A DNA stretch of 64,000 nt from contig NZ_FNZZ01000001.1 of NCBI RefSeq assembly GCF_900109565.1, positions 1 through 64,000 of the forward strand. The letters run 5' to 3'. This stretch comes from Sphingomonas palmae. Its GTDB lineage: Bacteria > Pseudomonadota > Alphaproteobacteria > Sphingomonadales > Sphingomonadaceae. A program made the translations under genes and the position numbers. This document shows, one piece after another, positions 43,940 to 52,689 of this stretch. Each line of letters begins with the position of its first letter. Positions within the stretch are counted from its first letter, which is position 1. Under the pieces are notes generated by a model, which saw nothing but the letters and a program-made list of their open reading frames with translations, was not told where the DNA came from and ran no database searches.

Positions 43940-44413
43940 ATGCTGATCGCCGCCGTCCTGCTGCTCCAGGCGACCGTTGCCACTCCGCCGCCGGGCGAGG
44001 AGCCCATCGCGCCCTACATGCAGGCCGACGCCAACGCCGGCGCCAAGCCTTTCGCGAACGACCAGCTGTGGCAGGCGTTCCACGGCAGCGCGGGCGTGTC
44101 GCGGATCGTCAACGATCTCGTCGCGCGCAACCAGAAGGATCCACGAATCAGCGACATCTTTCGTAACCAGGACATGGTGCGCCTTCGCCGGACGCTAAAG
44201 GAGCAGTTCTGCTACATCCTTGGCGGCGGCTGCACCTACACCGGGCGCGACATGAAGACGGCGCACAAGGACATGGGCATTCAGCAGGCCGACATGGTCG
44301 CGCTGGTCGAAAACTTGCAGGCCGCGATGCGCGCCGAGCACGTGGTGTTCGCGGCGCAGAACCGCTTCCTGGCAAAGCTCGCCCCGATGCACCGCGATGT
44401 CGTCGAGCGCTGA
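43940..44413 (+). CDS. Group I truncated haemoglobin with N-terminal export signal
   Basis: 157 residues. The globin core runs from about 45 to 150: GVSRIVNDLVARNQKDPRI, the E-helix region RLRRTLKEQFCYILGGGC, and the proximal histidine H109 in MKTAHKDMG. YTGRDM and FAAQNRFLAKL also match group I (TrHbN) globins. The first 15 residues (LIAAVLLLQATVAT) form a hydrophobic signal-like helix, unusual for globins, which are generally cytoplasmic. It may handle NO or O2 in the periplasm. Its gene is coupled to DUF3034. Confidence 0.85.
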   Translation: MLIAAVLLLQATVATPPPGEEPIAPYMQADANAGAKPFANDQLWQAFHGSAGVSRIVNDLVARNQKDPRISDIFRNQDMVRLRRTLKEQFCYILGGGCTYTGRDMKTAHKDMGIQQADMVALVENLQAAMRAEHVVFAAQNRFLAKLAPMHRDVVER

Positions 44414-44453
44414 ACTGCGATTTCGCTGTTACATGGATCATATTAAGGCTCGG

Positions 44454-44513
44454 CTGAACAAACGGTAGCTTTTGAGCAAAGGCGGCTTCGCCTACAGCGA
44501 CTGGTTGTGGGTC
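44454..44513 (+). repeat. ~60-bp GGGTC element, copy 9 (left of the defence gene)
   Basis: Exactly 60 bp, from CTGAACAAACGGTAGCTTTT to GCGACTGGTTGTGGGTC. It lies 108 bases before the helicase-nuclease gene, in the same direction as copy 10 on its other side. Confidence 0.65.
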
Positions 44514-44621
44514 GTAGGAACCCTTTTGCTTTTTCTCGAACAAGGCTCCTTCGTGGGTCAGGCTGCCTTGGCAAAGTGTTAGCACACGCTACGCTCATCC
44601 AGGGACAGGGGGCGAAGTACA

Positions 44622-47600
44622 ATGTTTGAGATAGTGGCAACCGTCTCGCCGAAGGTCGGCTTCGCCTCACACCAGAACGCGGTGCCGTTGCTCCGCGAGA
44701 TCGCGGTGGTCGCGCGGGGAGCGGCGCCCACGGAGGGGCTCCAACTCCGCCTCATCGCCGATCCGCCGTTTGTGCAGCCCAAGACCTGGCGCATTGAGCG
44801 GGTAGCAGGCGGCGACACGATCCAGATCCCGGACCGCGTCGTCGAGCTGAACGCGACCTATTTGTCTGAGCTGACGGAGCGCGTGACCGGCACGGTGATC
44901 CTGAGCCTGAAAAGTGCTGATGGGGTCGAGCTCGCCAGGTCTTCGCACCCGGTTGAGCTGCTCGCCCACAATGAATGGGGCGGCATAGTCGCGATGGCCG
45001 AGCTGCTCCCGGCTTTCGTGATGCCCAACGACCCGGCAGTCGACCGCGTGCTGAAAGACGCATCGGAGGTCCTGCGGCGAGCCGGCAAGCCGCACAGCAT
45101 CGACGGATACGTCAACGGCAGCCGCGAGCGCGTCTGGGAAATCGCGTCCGCGATCTGGTCGGCCGTTGTCGGTCTCAGATTGTCCTATTGCGTGCCGCCG
45201 GCTAGCTTTGAGCAGGTCGGGCAGAAGGTGCGGACGCCGGGCGCGGTGCTCGATGGTGGTCTCGCTACCTGCCTCGACACAGCATTGCTGTTCGCGGCCG
45301 CGCTGGAGCAGGGAGGCCTCAATCCACTGTTGGTGATGACCGAAGGCCACGCATTTGTGGGCGTGTGGCTCCAGCCGGTCGAGTTCGCGCACCTGATCAC
45401 CGACGAGGCAGCCGCGATCCGGCGCAGGTTCGACATCGATGACTTGGTGCTCATCGAGACGACGCTGGCTACGCACAGCCCGCCGGCGAGCTTCAGCCAG
45501 GCGATGGCGGCGGCCCGGCGCCAGGTTGACGAGGGCTCCGAGGCCGCGTTCCAGATGGCCATCGACGTGCGGCGTGCGCGCATCCAGAAGATCCGCCCCC
45601 TCGCAGTTTCCACCGGCGTAAGTCCTAGGCCAGCGGGCGACGCGCCATCGGTCGTCGAGGCCTTGGAGGCCGCACCCGCGCTGCCGGCGTTCGACGTCGA
45701 AGTCGAGGTCGCCCCCGACTGCCCCGGGGACCGCATTCGGCAGTGGCAGCGCAAGCTCCTCAACCTGACGACCAGCAACAGGCTGCTGCACCTTCCGGAC
45801 GGAGCGAAGGTGCTGAAGCTGCTCTGCCCCGATCCCGGCGCGCTCGAGGATCTGCTCGCCTCGGGCAGGAAGGTGCGCATCGCCCCGATGCCGGACCTGT
45901 CGGTCGGTGGCCGTGACGAGAGGCTCTACGAGCAGCAGACGCAGGAGAGCCTGCGCGCAGAGGTCGCCAAGGCCGCCCTTGCGCGTGGCGAGGCGCTCGC
46001 GCCGCTTGCCAAGGACAAGCTGGACCCGCTCGTCATCGAGCTGTTCCGCAAAGCCAGGACCGACATGGAGGAGGGTGGCGCCAACACCCTCTATCTCGCG
46101 CTGGGCTTTCTCAAGTGGAAGAAGGCGGCAGGTGAGGAGCGGACTTACCGTGCGCCCCTAATACTCCTGCCCGTGCGCCTGGATCGAAAGAGCGCGTTGT
46201 CGGGCGTCGTAATGACGGCCCACGAGGACGAGCCTCGCTTCAACCTCACCCTGCTCGAGCTCCTTCGCCAGGACTTTGAGCTCGCCATACCAGGCCTGGA
46301 AGGCGAGCTGCCAAAGGACGACAGCGGCATCGACGTGGCGGGGATCTGGCGCACGGTGCGCGGGGCCGTGCGCGATATGGCAGGGTTCGAGGTCGTCCCC
46401 GACGTAGCGCTCGGTACGTTCTCTTTTGCAAAATACCTGATGTGGAAGGACCTGGTCGACCGTGCGGAGCGGCTCCGAGAAAGTCCGCTGGTCCGCCACC
46501 TCATCGACCGCGACGGCAAGGCCTTCGCGGATCGGGATCCGTTCCCCCGACCCGAGGATCTGGACCGCATCGTCGACCCGGCTTCCATCTACACGCCGCT
46601 GCCGGCGGACAGCTCGCAGCTCGCGGCCGTTGTAGCCTCGGCTCAGGGGCGCGACTTCGTCCTCGACGGTCCGCCGGGCACAGGCAAGTCACAAACCATA
46701 GCGAACATGATCGCACACAATCTGGCGCTCGGCCGACGGGTGCTGTTCGTGGCGGAGAAGAAGGCCGCGCTCGACGTCGTGCAGCGACGGCTGGCAGATA
46801 ATGGGCTAGGTCCGTTCTGCCTGGAGCTCCACTCCGCCAAGGCGACGAAGGCCGCGGTGCTCAGCCAGCTCGACCGGGCGTGGAGCACGCGCGAGGCTCT
46901 CTCGGCCCAGGAGTGGGAGCGGGAGGCCGGCGACGCCAAGGGGCTCAGGGACGAACTCAATGACCTTGTCCGCCTGCTGCATGATCGACACGCGAATGGT
47001 TGGACCATCCACCGGGCGATCGGTCGCAGCGTGCGCGATGGGTGCCCGACGACACCCGCGTTCGACTTCCCGCCCGGGCCCGGCCACGACGCGGCCGAGA
47101 TGAAGCGCCTGCGCGACGTTGCGCGGCGACTCGGCATCGCCCGACGCGAGGTCGCCGGGCTTCCGGCAGACTTTGAGGGCGTCGCCTGCTCCGAGTGGAC
47201 GAACGGATGGCAGCGGGAGATCGTCGCAAGCGCCGCGGCGATGCCCGCGCTGATCGAGGCGGTGGAGCGCGCGCGCGATGGGGTTGCCACCGCTGCGGGT
47301 CTGCCGCTGAGGCTGGGAACTCGGGAGGAGCTTCGGCGTGCGGCTTCGCTGCTCCGCGCCGTCCTCGAGTGTCACGGGCGCGACATGCGCTTCGCCTTCG
47401 CTCCGGATATGGCTGAGAAGGTGGCGGCGGCGCGGGAGGGATGCGCCTTGATCGACGCCTATCGCGAGGAGGAGGCAGCGCTCTCGTCCCGCTATGCGCC
47501 CGAGGCTGCCCGCCGCGTCGACATCCCCGCGCTGCAGGCCGCCTGGAACGAGGCTGAGGGCAGGTTCTGGTTCCTCGCCACGCTCGCGAGGCGGCGTGTC

Positions 47601-50507
47601 GCCCGCTCTCTTGGAGTTGCCGGCGGTGCGCTAGGAATGGTCGATCCGGCGGCCGACCTGCCGCGGCTGGATCGTCTCCAGGCACTGCTCGGGCGGATCG
47701 ATGGCCTCTCCACGCGCGCCGCGGGCGTACCGGGATGGGCGGGGCTGGCGACCGATGCCGCGGAGGTGGAGGACGCCGTCGCAAGGGCGAACCGACTGCG
47801 CGCCGCGATCGCCGGCGAGGCTGACGGTCCTGACGCGATGATCGCGCTCCGGACCGCGGTCTCCCGTCTAATCGTTGACGCCAACGATATGCTCTCCGGC
47901 TTTAGCCCAATCGCCAGCGCCCTTCAAAAAATGGAGGACGCGCTGCGGTCCCTCGACGAAGGGGCGGCAAGGTTTGACGAGCTCTCCCGGGCCGTTCCGG
48001 GGGCAGAACTCGACGTTCTGCGCGGCCGCGCCGGCGCGGTCCGCGACAACCAGAGCAGGCTTAACGCTTGGGCGAACTGGCGACGGGTCAGGGACGAGGC
48101 GGTCGCCGCCTGCCTCATGCCGCTGATTGCAGCGCTCGAGGCCGGAGCAGTTGGACCGGCTGAGACGGTCGCCGCCTTCGAAACCGGATACGCATCCTGG
48201 TTCGCAGCCAGCCGCATCGACGCCGAGCCGCTGCTTACCCGCTTCATGGTCGGTGAGCAGGAGGACCGCTTGGCCCGCTTCAGAGAAGTGGACGAGCGCA
48301 TGGGGGAGCTCGCCTCGCGCTACATTCGGGCGCGGCTCTGCGGCACCATACCGGACAAGGGGGAGGCAACGGGGCGCGAAGGCTACGGCGTGCTGAAGCA
48401 CCAGCTGCAGCTGCAGCGCCCGAGCAAGCCGATACGCCAGCTCGCCTCCGACATGGGCGACGCGTTCACTCGGCTGGCTCCCTGCATGCTGATGAGCCCG
48501 CTCTCGATCGCGCAGTACCTGCCTGCCGATCAGGCCCTGTTCGACCTCGTCATCTTCGACGAGGCGTCGCAGATTACGCCTTGGGACGCGATCGGCGCCA
48601 TGGCGCGTGGTCGGCAGGTGGTGATCGCTGGCGATCCCCGGCAGATGCCGCCGAGCAACGACTTCCAGCGCGGCGTCGGCTCCGTTATCACGGACGGCGA
48701 CGTCGAGCCGGACCTGGACAGCATCCTTGACGAGTGCCTCGGCGCGGGTGTCCCGCAGCACAGCCTCGACTGGCACTATCGCAGCCGCCACGAAAGCTTG
48801 ATCACCTTCTCCAACCATCGCTACTACGACGGCAAGCTCGTAACCTTTCCCGCGCCGGTCACGCGGGCGAGTGCCGTCTCCTGGCAGCGCGTGCCGGGCG
48901 TCTGGGCCAGGGGTGCGGAGAAGACCAACGCGATCGAGGCCGCCGCCATCGTGGACGATGCCGTGCGACGCCTGCGCGACTCCGCCTTCGTCGACGGATC
49001 GGGTCGGTCGCTCACGCTCGCAATCATCACCATGAACGCCGAGCAGATGAAGCTCATCGAGGATCTGCTCGACAGGGCGCGGCGCGCCCACCCTGAGATC
49101 GAGCCCCACTTCGACACTGAGCAGCGGTTGGAGCCGGTCGTTGTGCGCAATTTGGAGACCGCGCAGGGCGACGAGCGCGACGTTGTGCTGCTGGGCATCT
49201 CCTTCGGTCCGACCGAGCCCGGCGGCCGGACCATGTCGATGAACTTCGGCAAGCTGAATGCACAGGGTGGCTGGCGCCGCCTCAATGTCGCGATTACCCG
49301 CGCGCGCCAGGAGATGAAGGTCTTCACCTCATTCGACCCGGGGATGATCGACCTCACGCGCACCAGCCAGCGCGCGATCGCAGACCTAAAGCACTTCGTC
49401 GAGTTCGCTGAGCGAGGGCCCAGGGCGCTCGCCGAGGCGACCCGCGGGTCGATGGGAGGGGCGGACTCGCCGTTCGAGGAGGCCGTCGCCTGGGAACTCC
49501 AGCGTCGAGGGTGGACCGTCGTCACCCAAGTGGGCGTGTCTCGGTTCCGGATTGATCTTGGCGTGGTGCACCCTGATCGCCCCGGTGACTATCTTGCCGG
49601 TGTCGAATGCGACGGAGCCACCTACCACAGCGCGGCGACCGCTAGGGATCGAGATCGGGTTCGCGGCGCAATTCTGGAGGGTCTTGGCTGGCGGCTTCTG
49701 CGGGTTTGGTCGACGGATTGGTGGATCGACAAGGCGCGCGCGGCAGACCGCATTCACGTGGCGCTGAGTGGCATGCTGGCGAGTGACCGCGCGGCTGCCG
49801 AGGAGAACGGCGGAACTCAGGAGGCGTTCGAGTCGGTGCCGGAGGCTGTCGAGCCGATCGTCAGCCCCGAGAGCCCTGATAAGGCAGTCGTCGATCCGGA
49901 CGACCGCAACGGCGAGCGCGGCGGCGTCGAAGAGGCTGCCCGCAGCGGCGCCGATCCCGGGCCATTGCGTGCGGAGCCGCTATACGGGCACGCGTCGCCT
50001 GCAGAGGTGCCCAGCGTGGGAGGCGCCGTGCCGGTGTTCGCCAAGTACTGCCGGACCGTCTTCGGCGATCTTGCCGCGAGCATCGACCCTGCAACGTTCT
50101 ACGATCCGGGATACAGTGGCGTGCTGCGGCAGCTCGTCGCGCGTGTGCTCGAGAAAGAGGCACCCGTTTCGGAGACCATGCTAGTCCAGCGCATCGCCAG
50201 GGCTCACCGTTTTCAGAGATCCGGGCGTCTGATCCGCAACCGCGTCATGATGGTGGTGGAGCACGGGCACCATGTCAGCGAGGAGGATGACGCCTGCTTC
50301 GTCTGGCAGTCCGCGGATGAGCGGCTGGCATGGCACGTAGCCCGCGAGCCCACGACCGAGGACGACATCCGGCAGATTGAGGACATCGCGATCGAGGAGC
50401 TACGCGCTGCCCGCCGCTTAGGCGATCCGGTGGAGATCGCGCGCTTCTTCGGAGTGAGGCGCCTCTCCTCGGCGGCGAGGGAGCGAATTGTCCGGGCTAC
50501 ATCCTAG
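44622..50507 (+). CDS. Transglutaminase-like / DUF4011 / SF1 helicase / Vsr-type nuclease / DUF3320 protein (probable defence protein)
   Basis: 1961 residues. In order: (1) transglutaminase-like domain with C217 in LATCLDTALLF and H243 in MTEGHAFVGVW; (2) DUF4011, signature near 371 (RIRQWQRKLLNLTTSNRLL); (3) superfamily-1 helicase of UPF1 type with Walker A GPPGTGKS at 683-690, a long coiled insert, DEAS at 1313-1316, GDPRQMPPS and the arginine-finger motif RLNVAITRARQEM; (4) MTES_1575/Vsr-like endonuclease near 1600-1700 with FRIDLGVV and ECDGATYHSA (E1662, D1664); (5) DUF3320 at the C-terminus. Proteins with the DUF4011-helicase-Vsr core have, as I recall, been reported as single-gene antiphage systems (hhe). 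All catalytic motifs seen are intact. The expected action is unwinding and cutting foreign nucleic acid. The gene stands alone between two direct copies of the ~60-bp element. Confidence 0.9.
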   Translation: MFEIVATVSPKVGFASHQNAVPLLREIAVVARGAAPTEGLQLRLIADPPFVQPKTWRIERVAGGDTIQIPDRVVELNATYLSELTERVTGTVILSLKSADGVELARSSHPVELLAHNEWGGIVAMAELLPAFVMPNDPAVDRVLKDASEVLRRAGKPHSIDGYVNGSRERVWEIASAIWSAVVGLRLSYCVPPASFEQVGQKVRTPGAVLDGGLATCLDTALLFAAALEQGGLNPLLVMTEGHAFVGVWLQPVEFAHLITDEAAAIRRRFDIDDLVLIETTLATHSPPASFSQAMAAARRQVDEGSEAAFQMAIDVRRARIQKIRPLAVSTGVSPRPAGDAPSVVEALEAAPALPAFDVEVEVAPDCPGDRIRQWQRKLLNLTTSNRLLHLPDGAKVLKLLCPDPGALEDLLASGRKVRIAPMPDLSVGGRDERLYEQQTQESLRAEVAKAALARGEALAPLAKDKLDPLVIELFRKARTDMEEGGANTLYLALGFLKWKKAAGEERTYRAPLILLPVRLDRKSALSGVVMTAHEDEPRFNLTLLELLRQDFELAIPGLEGELPKDDSGIDVAGIWRTVRGAVRDMAGFEVVPDVALGTFSFAKYLMWKDLVDRAERLRESPLVRHLIDRDGKAFADRDPFPRPEDLDRIVDPASIYTPLPADSSQLAAVVASAQGRDFVLDGPPGTGKSQTIANMIAHNLALGRRVLFVAEKKAALDVVQRRLADNGLGPFCLELHSAKATKAAVLSQLDRAWSTREALSAQEWEREAGDAKGLRDELNDLVRLLHDRHANGWTIHRAIGRSVRDGCPTTPAFDFPPGPGHDAAEMKRLRDVARRLGIARREVAGLPADFEGVACSEWTNGWQREIVASAAAMPALIEAVERARDGVATAAGLPLRLGTREELRRAASLLRAVLECHGRDMRFAFAPDMAEKVAAAREGCALIDAYREEEAALSSRYAPEAARRVDIPALQAAWNEAEGRFWFLATLARRRVARSLGVAGGALGMVDPAADLPRLDRLQALLGRIDGLSTRAAGVPGWAGLATDAAEVEDAVARANRLRAAIAGEADGPDAMIALRTAVSRLIVDANDMLSGFSPIASALQKMEDALRSLDEGAARFDELSRAVPGAELDVLRGRAGAVRDNQSRLNAWANWRRVRDEAVAACLMPLIAALEAGAVGPAETVAAFETGYASWFAASRIDAEPLLTRFMVGEQEDRLARFREVDERMGELASRYIRARLCGTIPDKGEATGREGYGVLKHQLQLQRPSKPIRQLASDMGDAFTRLAPCMLMSPLSIAQYLPADQALFDLVIFDEASQITPWDAIGAMARGRQVVIAGDPRQMPPSNDFQRGVGSVITDGDVEPDLDSILDECLGAGVPQHSLDWHYRSRHESLITFSNHRYYDGKLVTFPAPVTRASAVSWQRVPGVWARGAEKTNAIEAAAIVDDAVRRLRDSAFVDGSGRSLTLAIITMNAEQMKLIEDLLDRARRAHPEIEPHFDTEQRLEPVVVRNLETAQGDERDVVLLGISFGPTEPGGRTMSMNFGKLNAQGGWRRLNVAITRARQEMKVFTSFDPGMIDLTRTSQRAIADLKHFVEFAERGPRALAEATRGSMGGADSPFEEAVAWELQRRGWTVVTQVGVSRFRIDLGVVHPDRPGDYLAGVECDGATYHSAATARDRDRVRGAILEGLGWRLLRVWSTDWWIDKARAADRIHVALSGMLASDRAAAEENGGTQEAFESVPEAVEPIVSPESPDKAVVDPDDRNGERGGVEEAARSGADPGPLRAEPLYGHASPAEVPSVGGAVPVFAKYCRTVFGDLAASIDPATFYDPGYSGVLRQLVARVLEKEAPVSETMLVQRIARAHRFQRSGRLIRNRVMMVVEHGHHVSEEDDACFVWQSADERLAWHVAREPTTEDDIRQIEDIAIEELRAARRLGDPVEIARFFGVRRLSSAARERIVRATS

Positions 50508-50570
50508 CACGATCTAACAAATAGCAGACCGTTGTCACTCGTCCTTCTCGGGGCGACGAACCCTGCAATC

Positions 50571-50630
50571 CTGAACAAGCGTCCGCTTCTGGGAAGCTCC
50601 CGAACCGCTTTTGACGGCCACTTCTGGGTC
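50571..50630 (+). repeat. ~60-bp GGGTC element, copy 10 (right of the defence gene)
   Basis: Exactly 60 bp, from CTGAACAAGCGTCCGCTTCT to GACGGCCACTTCTGGGTC. It lies 63 bases after the helicase-nuclease gene and is the closest match to copy 8 at its 5' half. Confidence 0.75.
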
Positions 50631-50676
50631 TGCTCGGAATTTGTTCGCCATCACGCTTATCTGACTTCAGCCGACA

Positions 50677-51414
50677 TCACTCCAGCAAGCGCGCATACTC
50701 CTGCTCGGGCAAGCCGTAAGTATCACCTGCCAACGCCATCAACTTGGCTCGGTCAACAACCAGCACCTTGGCACGTACAGCACGTATTGCCTGCTCCTCT
50801 TCAAGGCGATGAAGAGCATCAGTGACGCTGCTGCGCCGCACGCCAAGCATCAACCGAAATTCCTCGTGCGTCATGCAAATTTCATCGGCTCGCACGCGGT
50901 CGTGGTACAATAAAATCCAGCGTGCCATGCGGCGCTCGATCGAATGCGCCAGCGAGGATACGATCGTGCGACCCATCTGTAACATGAATACGTGCGTGAA
51001 ACGGAGCAGCGTCGTGCGCAAGGTTGCACTCTGTTCGATTGCCGCCAGCAGCTTGTCCGCCGGGATGCGCAGCGCGCGTCCGGCTTCAGCGCGCATGGTG
51101 ACATCGTAGGGGGAGCGGTCGTCACCCATCAACAACGGCCAGCCGACAAACCCCTCGGCGCCGAGCAGCCCGACCGCGTAGCGCCGGTCGTTGTCGAGTG
51201 AGTCCAGCACACCGGCTATTCCCTGCTCGAAGAAACACAAACTCTCGATCGGCGCTCCGGCACGGGTAATGTAGTCGCCGACCGCGAAAGATACCGGTTC
51301 CAGATAGGGGCTGATCATCGCCGCGTCATCGCGGCTCAGGGCCGCGAGCAAGCGGTTACCGCGCGTTTGGATGAGGGGCGAGACATCGCCGCTGATAGGT
51401 ACGATCGTTGCCAC
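50677..51414 (-). CDS. Crp/Fnr-family transcriptional regulator
   Basis: 245 residues. Cyclic-nucleotide-binding-type N-domain (LEPVSFAVGDYITRAGAPIESLCFFEQGIAGVL, GAEGFVGWPLLMGD) and a Crp-type helix-turn-helix at the C-terminus (MTHEEFRLMLGVRRSSVTDALHRLEEEQAIR). No [4Fe-4S] cysteines, so it is not an oxygen-sensing FNR. The start at 51414 is a GTG with an AGGAG site 5 bases upstream; the longer frame overlaps the esterase promoter. Divergent from the esterase gene, which it may control. Confidence 0.88.
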   Translation of the reverse strand: MATIVPISGDVSPLIQTRGNRLLAALSRDDAAMISPYLEPVSFAVGDYITRAGAPIESLCFFEQGIAGVLDSLDNDRRYAVGLLGAEGFVGWPLLMGDDRSPYDVTMRAEAGRALRIPADKLLAAIEQSATLRTTLLRFTHVFMLQMGRTIVSSLAHSIERRMARWILLYHDRVRADEICMTHEEFRLMLGVRRSSVTDALHRLEEEQAIRAVRAKVLVVDRAKLMALAGDTYGLPEQEYARLLE

Positions 51415-51508
51415 TGCCTCTCCTGCGCTCACCCAGACTTGGAACGGTTTCGTACAGAAACGTTGTGACGGGCTCCATTGTTCAGGGGCGGGATAACAGG
51501 AGGAACGT

Positions 51509-52633
51509 ATGCGCTCGATCTCGAAACTGCCTCTGGCACGCGGCGTCGCCGCCGCCGCGCTGCTCACGGCTTCCGCCGGCGTAGTCGCGCAATCGCCACG
51601 CTCGGTCAGCGCTCCGCCACCTCCGCCGCCGCCCGCGACCAGCACACAGCCGCCGAAGGCCGCACCCGACATGCAGATGGTGCTCGATACCCTGGCGGGT
51701 CTCGGCGGCAAACCGATCGAGACGCTGACCCCGGCGGAGGCACGGATGCAGCCGTCGGCGGCGGACGGCGCAAAGGCGGCAATGGCGAAGAAGGGCATGT
51801 CGACCGCGCCCGACGCCTCGGTCACGACGCAGGATGTGCCTTACGGCAGCGACCCGAAGCAGTTCGCGCGCATCTACAAGCCCGCAAACGCGCCCGCAGG
51901 TGGCACGCCAATGCCGGTCGTGGTCTATTATCACGGCGGTGGCTGGGTGATCGCCGATGTCGCGACTTATGATGCGGCACCACGCGCGATGTCGAAGGCA
52001 CTGAACGCAATCGTTGTGTCGGTCGAATACCGCCATGCACCCGAATTCAAGTTCCCAGCACAGCACGAAGATGCGGCCGCTGCCTATCGCTGGACACTGG
52101 CGAACGCGGCGAGTTGGGGCGGCGACCCGATGAAGATCGCGGTGGCAGGCGAAAGTGCTGGCGGCAATCTGGCGGTCGCGACTGCTATCTACGCGCGCGA
52201 CAATGGCCTGACCGCTCCGCGCCACGTCGTCTCGGTTTATCCGATCGCCAATAGCAGCATGACGCTGCCATCGCGCATAGACTCGGCAAACGCCAAGCCG
52301 CTCAACGCCGCGATGCTCAAGTGGTTCGGGTATTACTATCAGAGCAGCGCCGCCGACGCGCAGGACCCACGCCTGAACCTGGTGTCGGCCAATTTGCGCG
52401 GCCTCCCGCCCACCACAATCATCAACGCGCAGATCGATCCGCTGCGCTCGGATGGTGAGACGCTGGCAGCCGCGATGCGCAAGGCGGGCGACAAGGTCGA
52501 GCAAAAGACTTTCCCCGGCGTCACGCACGAGTTCTTTGGCATGGCGAAGGTCGTTCACGGCGCGAAGGAAGCGAACGATCTCGCGGTCGCGCGGCTGAAG
52601 GCGGCATTCGCCGCTCCCACGGCACGTCGCTGA
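51509..52633 (+). CDS. Exported alpha/beta-hydrolase (HSL-family esterase)
   Basis: 374 residues with a signal peptide (AAAALLTASAGVVAQ). The proline-rich linker is followed by a hormone-sensitive-lipase-like fold: oxyanion motif YYHGGGWVIAD, nucleophile in VAGESAGGNLAVAT, acid in AQIDPLRSDGE and His in GVTHEFFGM. It hydrolyses short acyl esters in the periplasm. A strong intrinsic terminator follows immediately, so expression may stop before the catalase-like genes. Confidence 0.93.
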   Translation: MRSISKLPLARGVAAAALLTASAGVVAQSPRSVSAPPPPPPPATSTQPPKAAPDMQMVLDTLAGLGGKPIETLTPAEARMQPSAADGAKAAMAKKGMSTAPDASVTTQDVPYGSDPKQFARIYKPANAPAGGTPMPVVVYYHGGGWVIADVATYDAAPRAMSKALNAIVVSVEYRHAPEFKFPAQHEDAAAAYRWTLANAASWGGDPMKIAVAGESAGGNLAVATAIYARDNGLTAPRHVVSVYPIANSSMTLPSRIDSANAKPLNAAMLKWFGYYYQSSAADAQDPRLNLVSANLRGLPPTTIINAQIDPLRSDGETLAAAMRKAGDKVEQKTFPGVTHEFFGMAKVVHGAKEANDLAVARLKAAFAAPTARR

Positions 52634-52640
52634 ACGTCAC

Positions 52641-52673
52641 GGCGGCGGCATCGCGCCGCCGCCAATTCTTTTC
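52641..52673 (+). terminator. Rho-independent terminator after the esterase gene
   Basis: GGCGGCGGC and GCCGCCGCC form a perfect 9-bp GC stem with a 5-base loop (ATCGC), followed by AATTCTTTTC. This is the clearest intrinsic terminator in the window. It lies 17 bases before the next gene's start. Confidence 0.8.
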
Positions 52674-52689
52674 GAGAGGACCCATCATC

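Noticed and set aside
51441..51464. GGAAC-N15-CGTT before the esterase gene as an EcfG promoter
   Set aside because: The spacer is 15 bases, shorter than the accepted 16-17, so it is not listed as a promoter.
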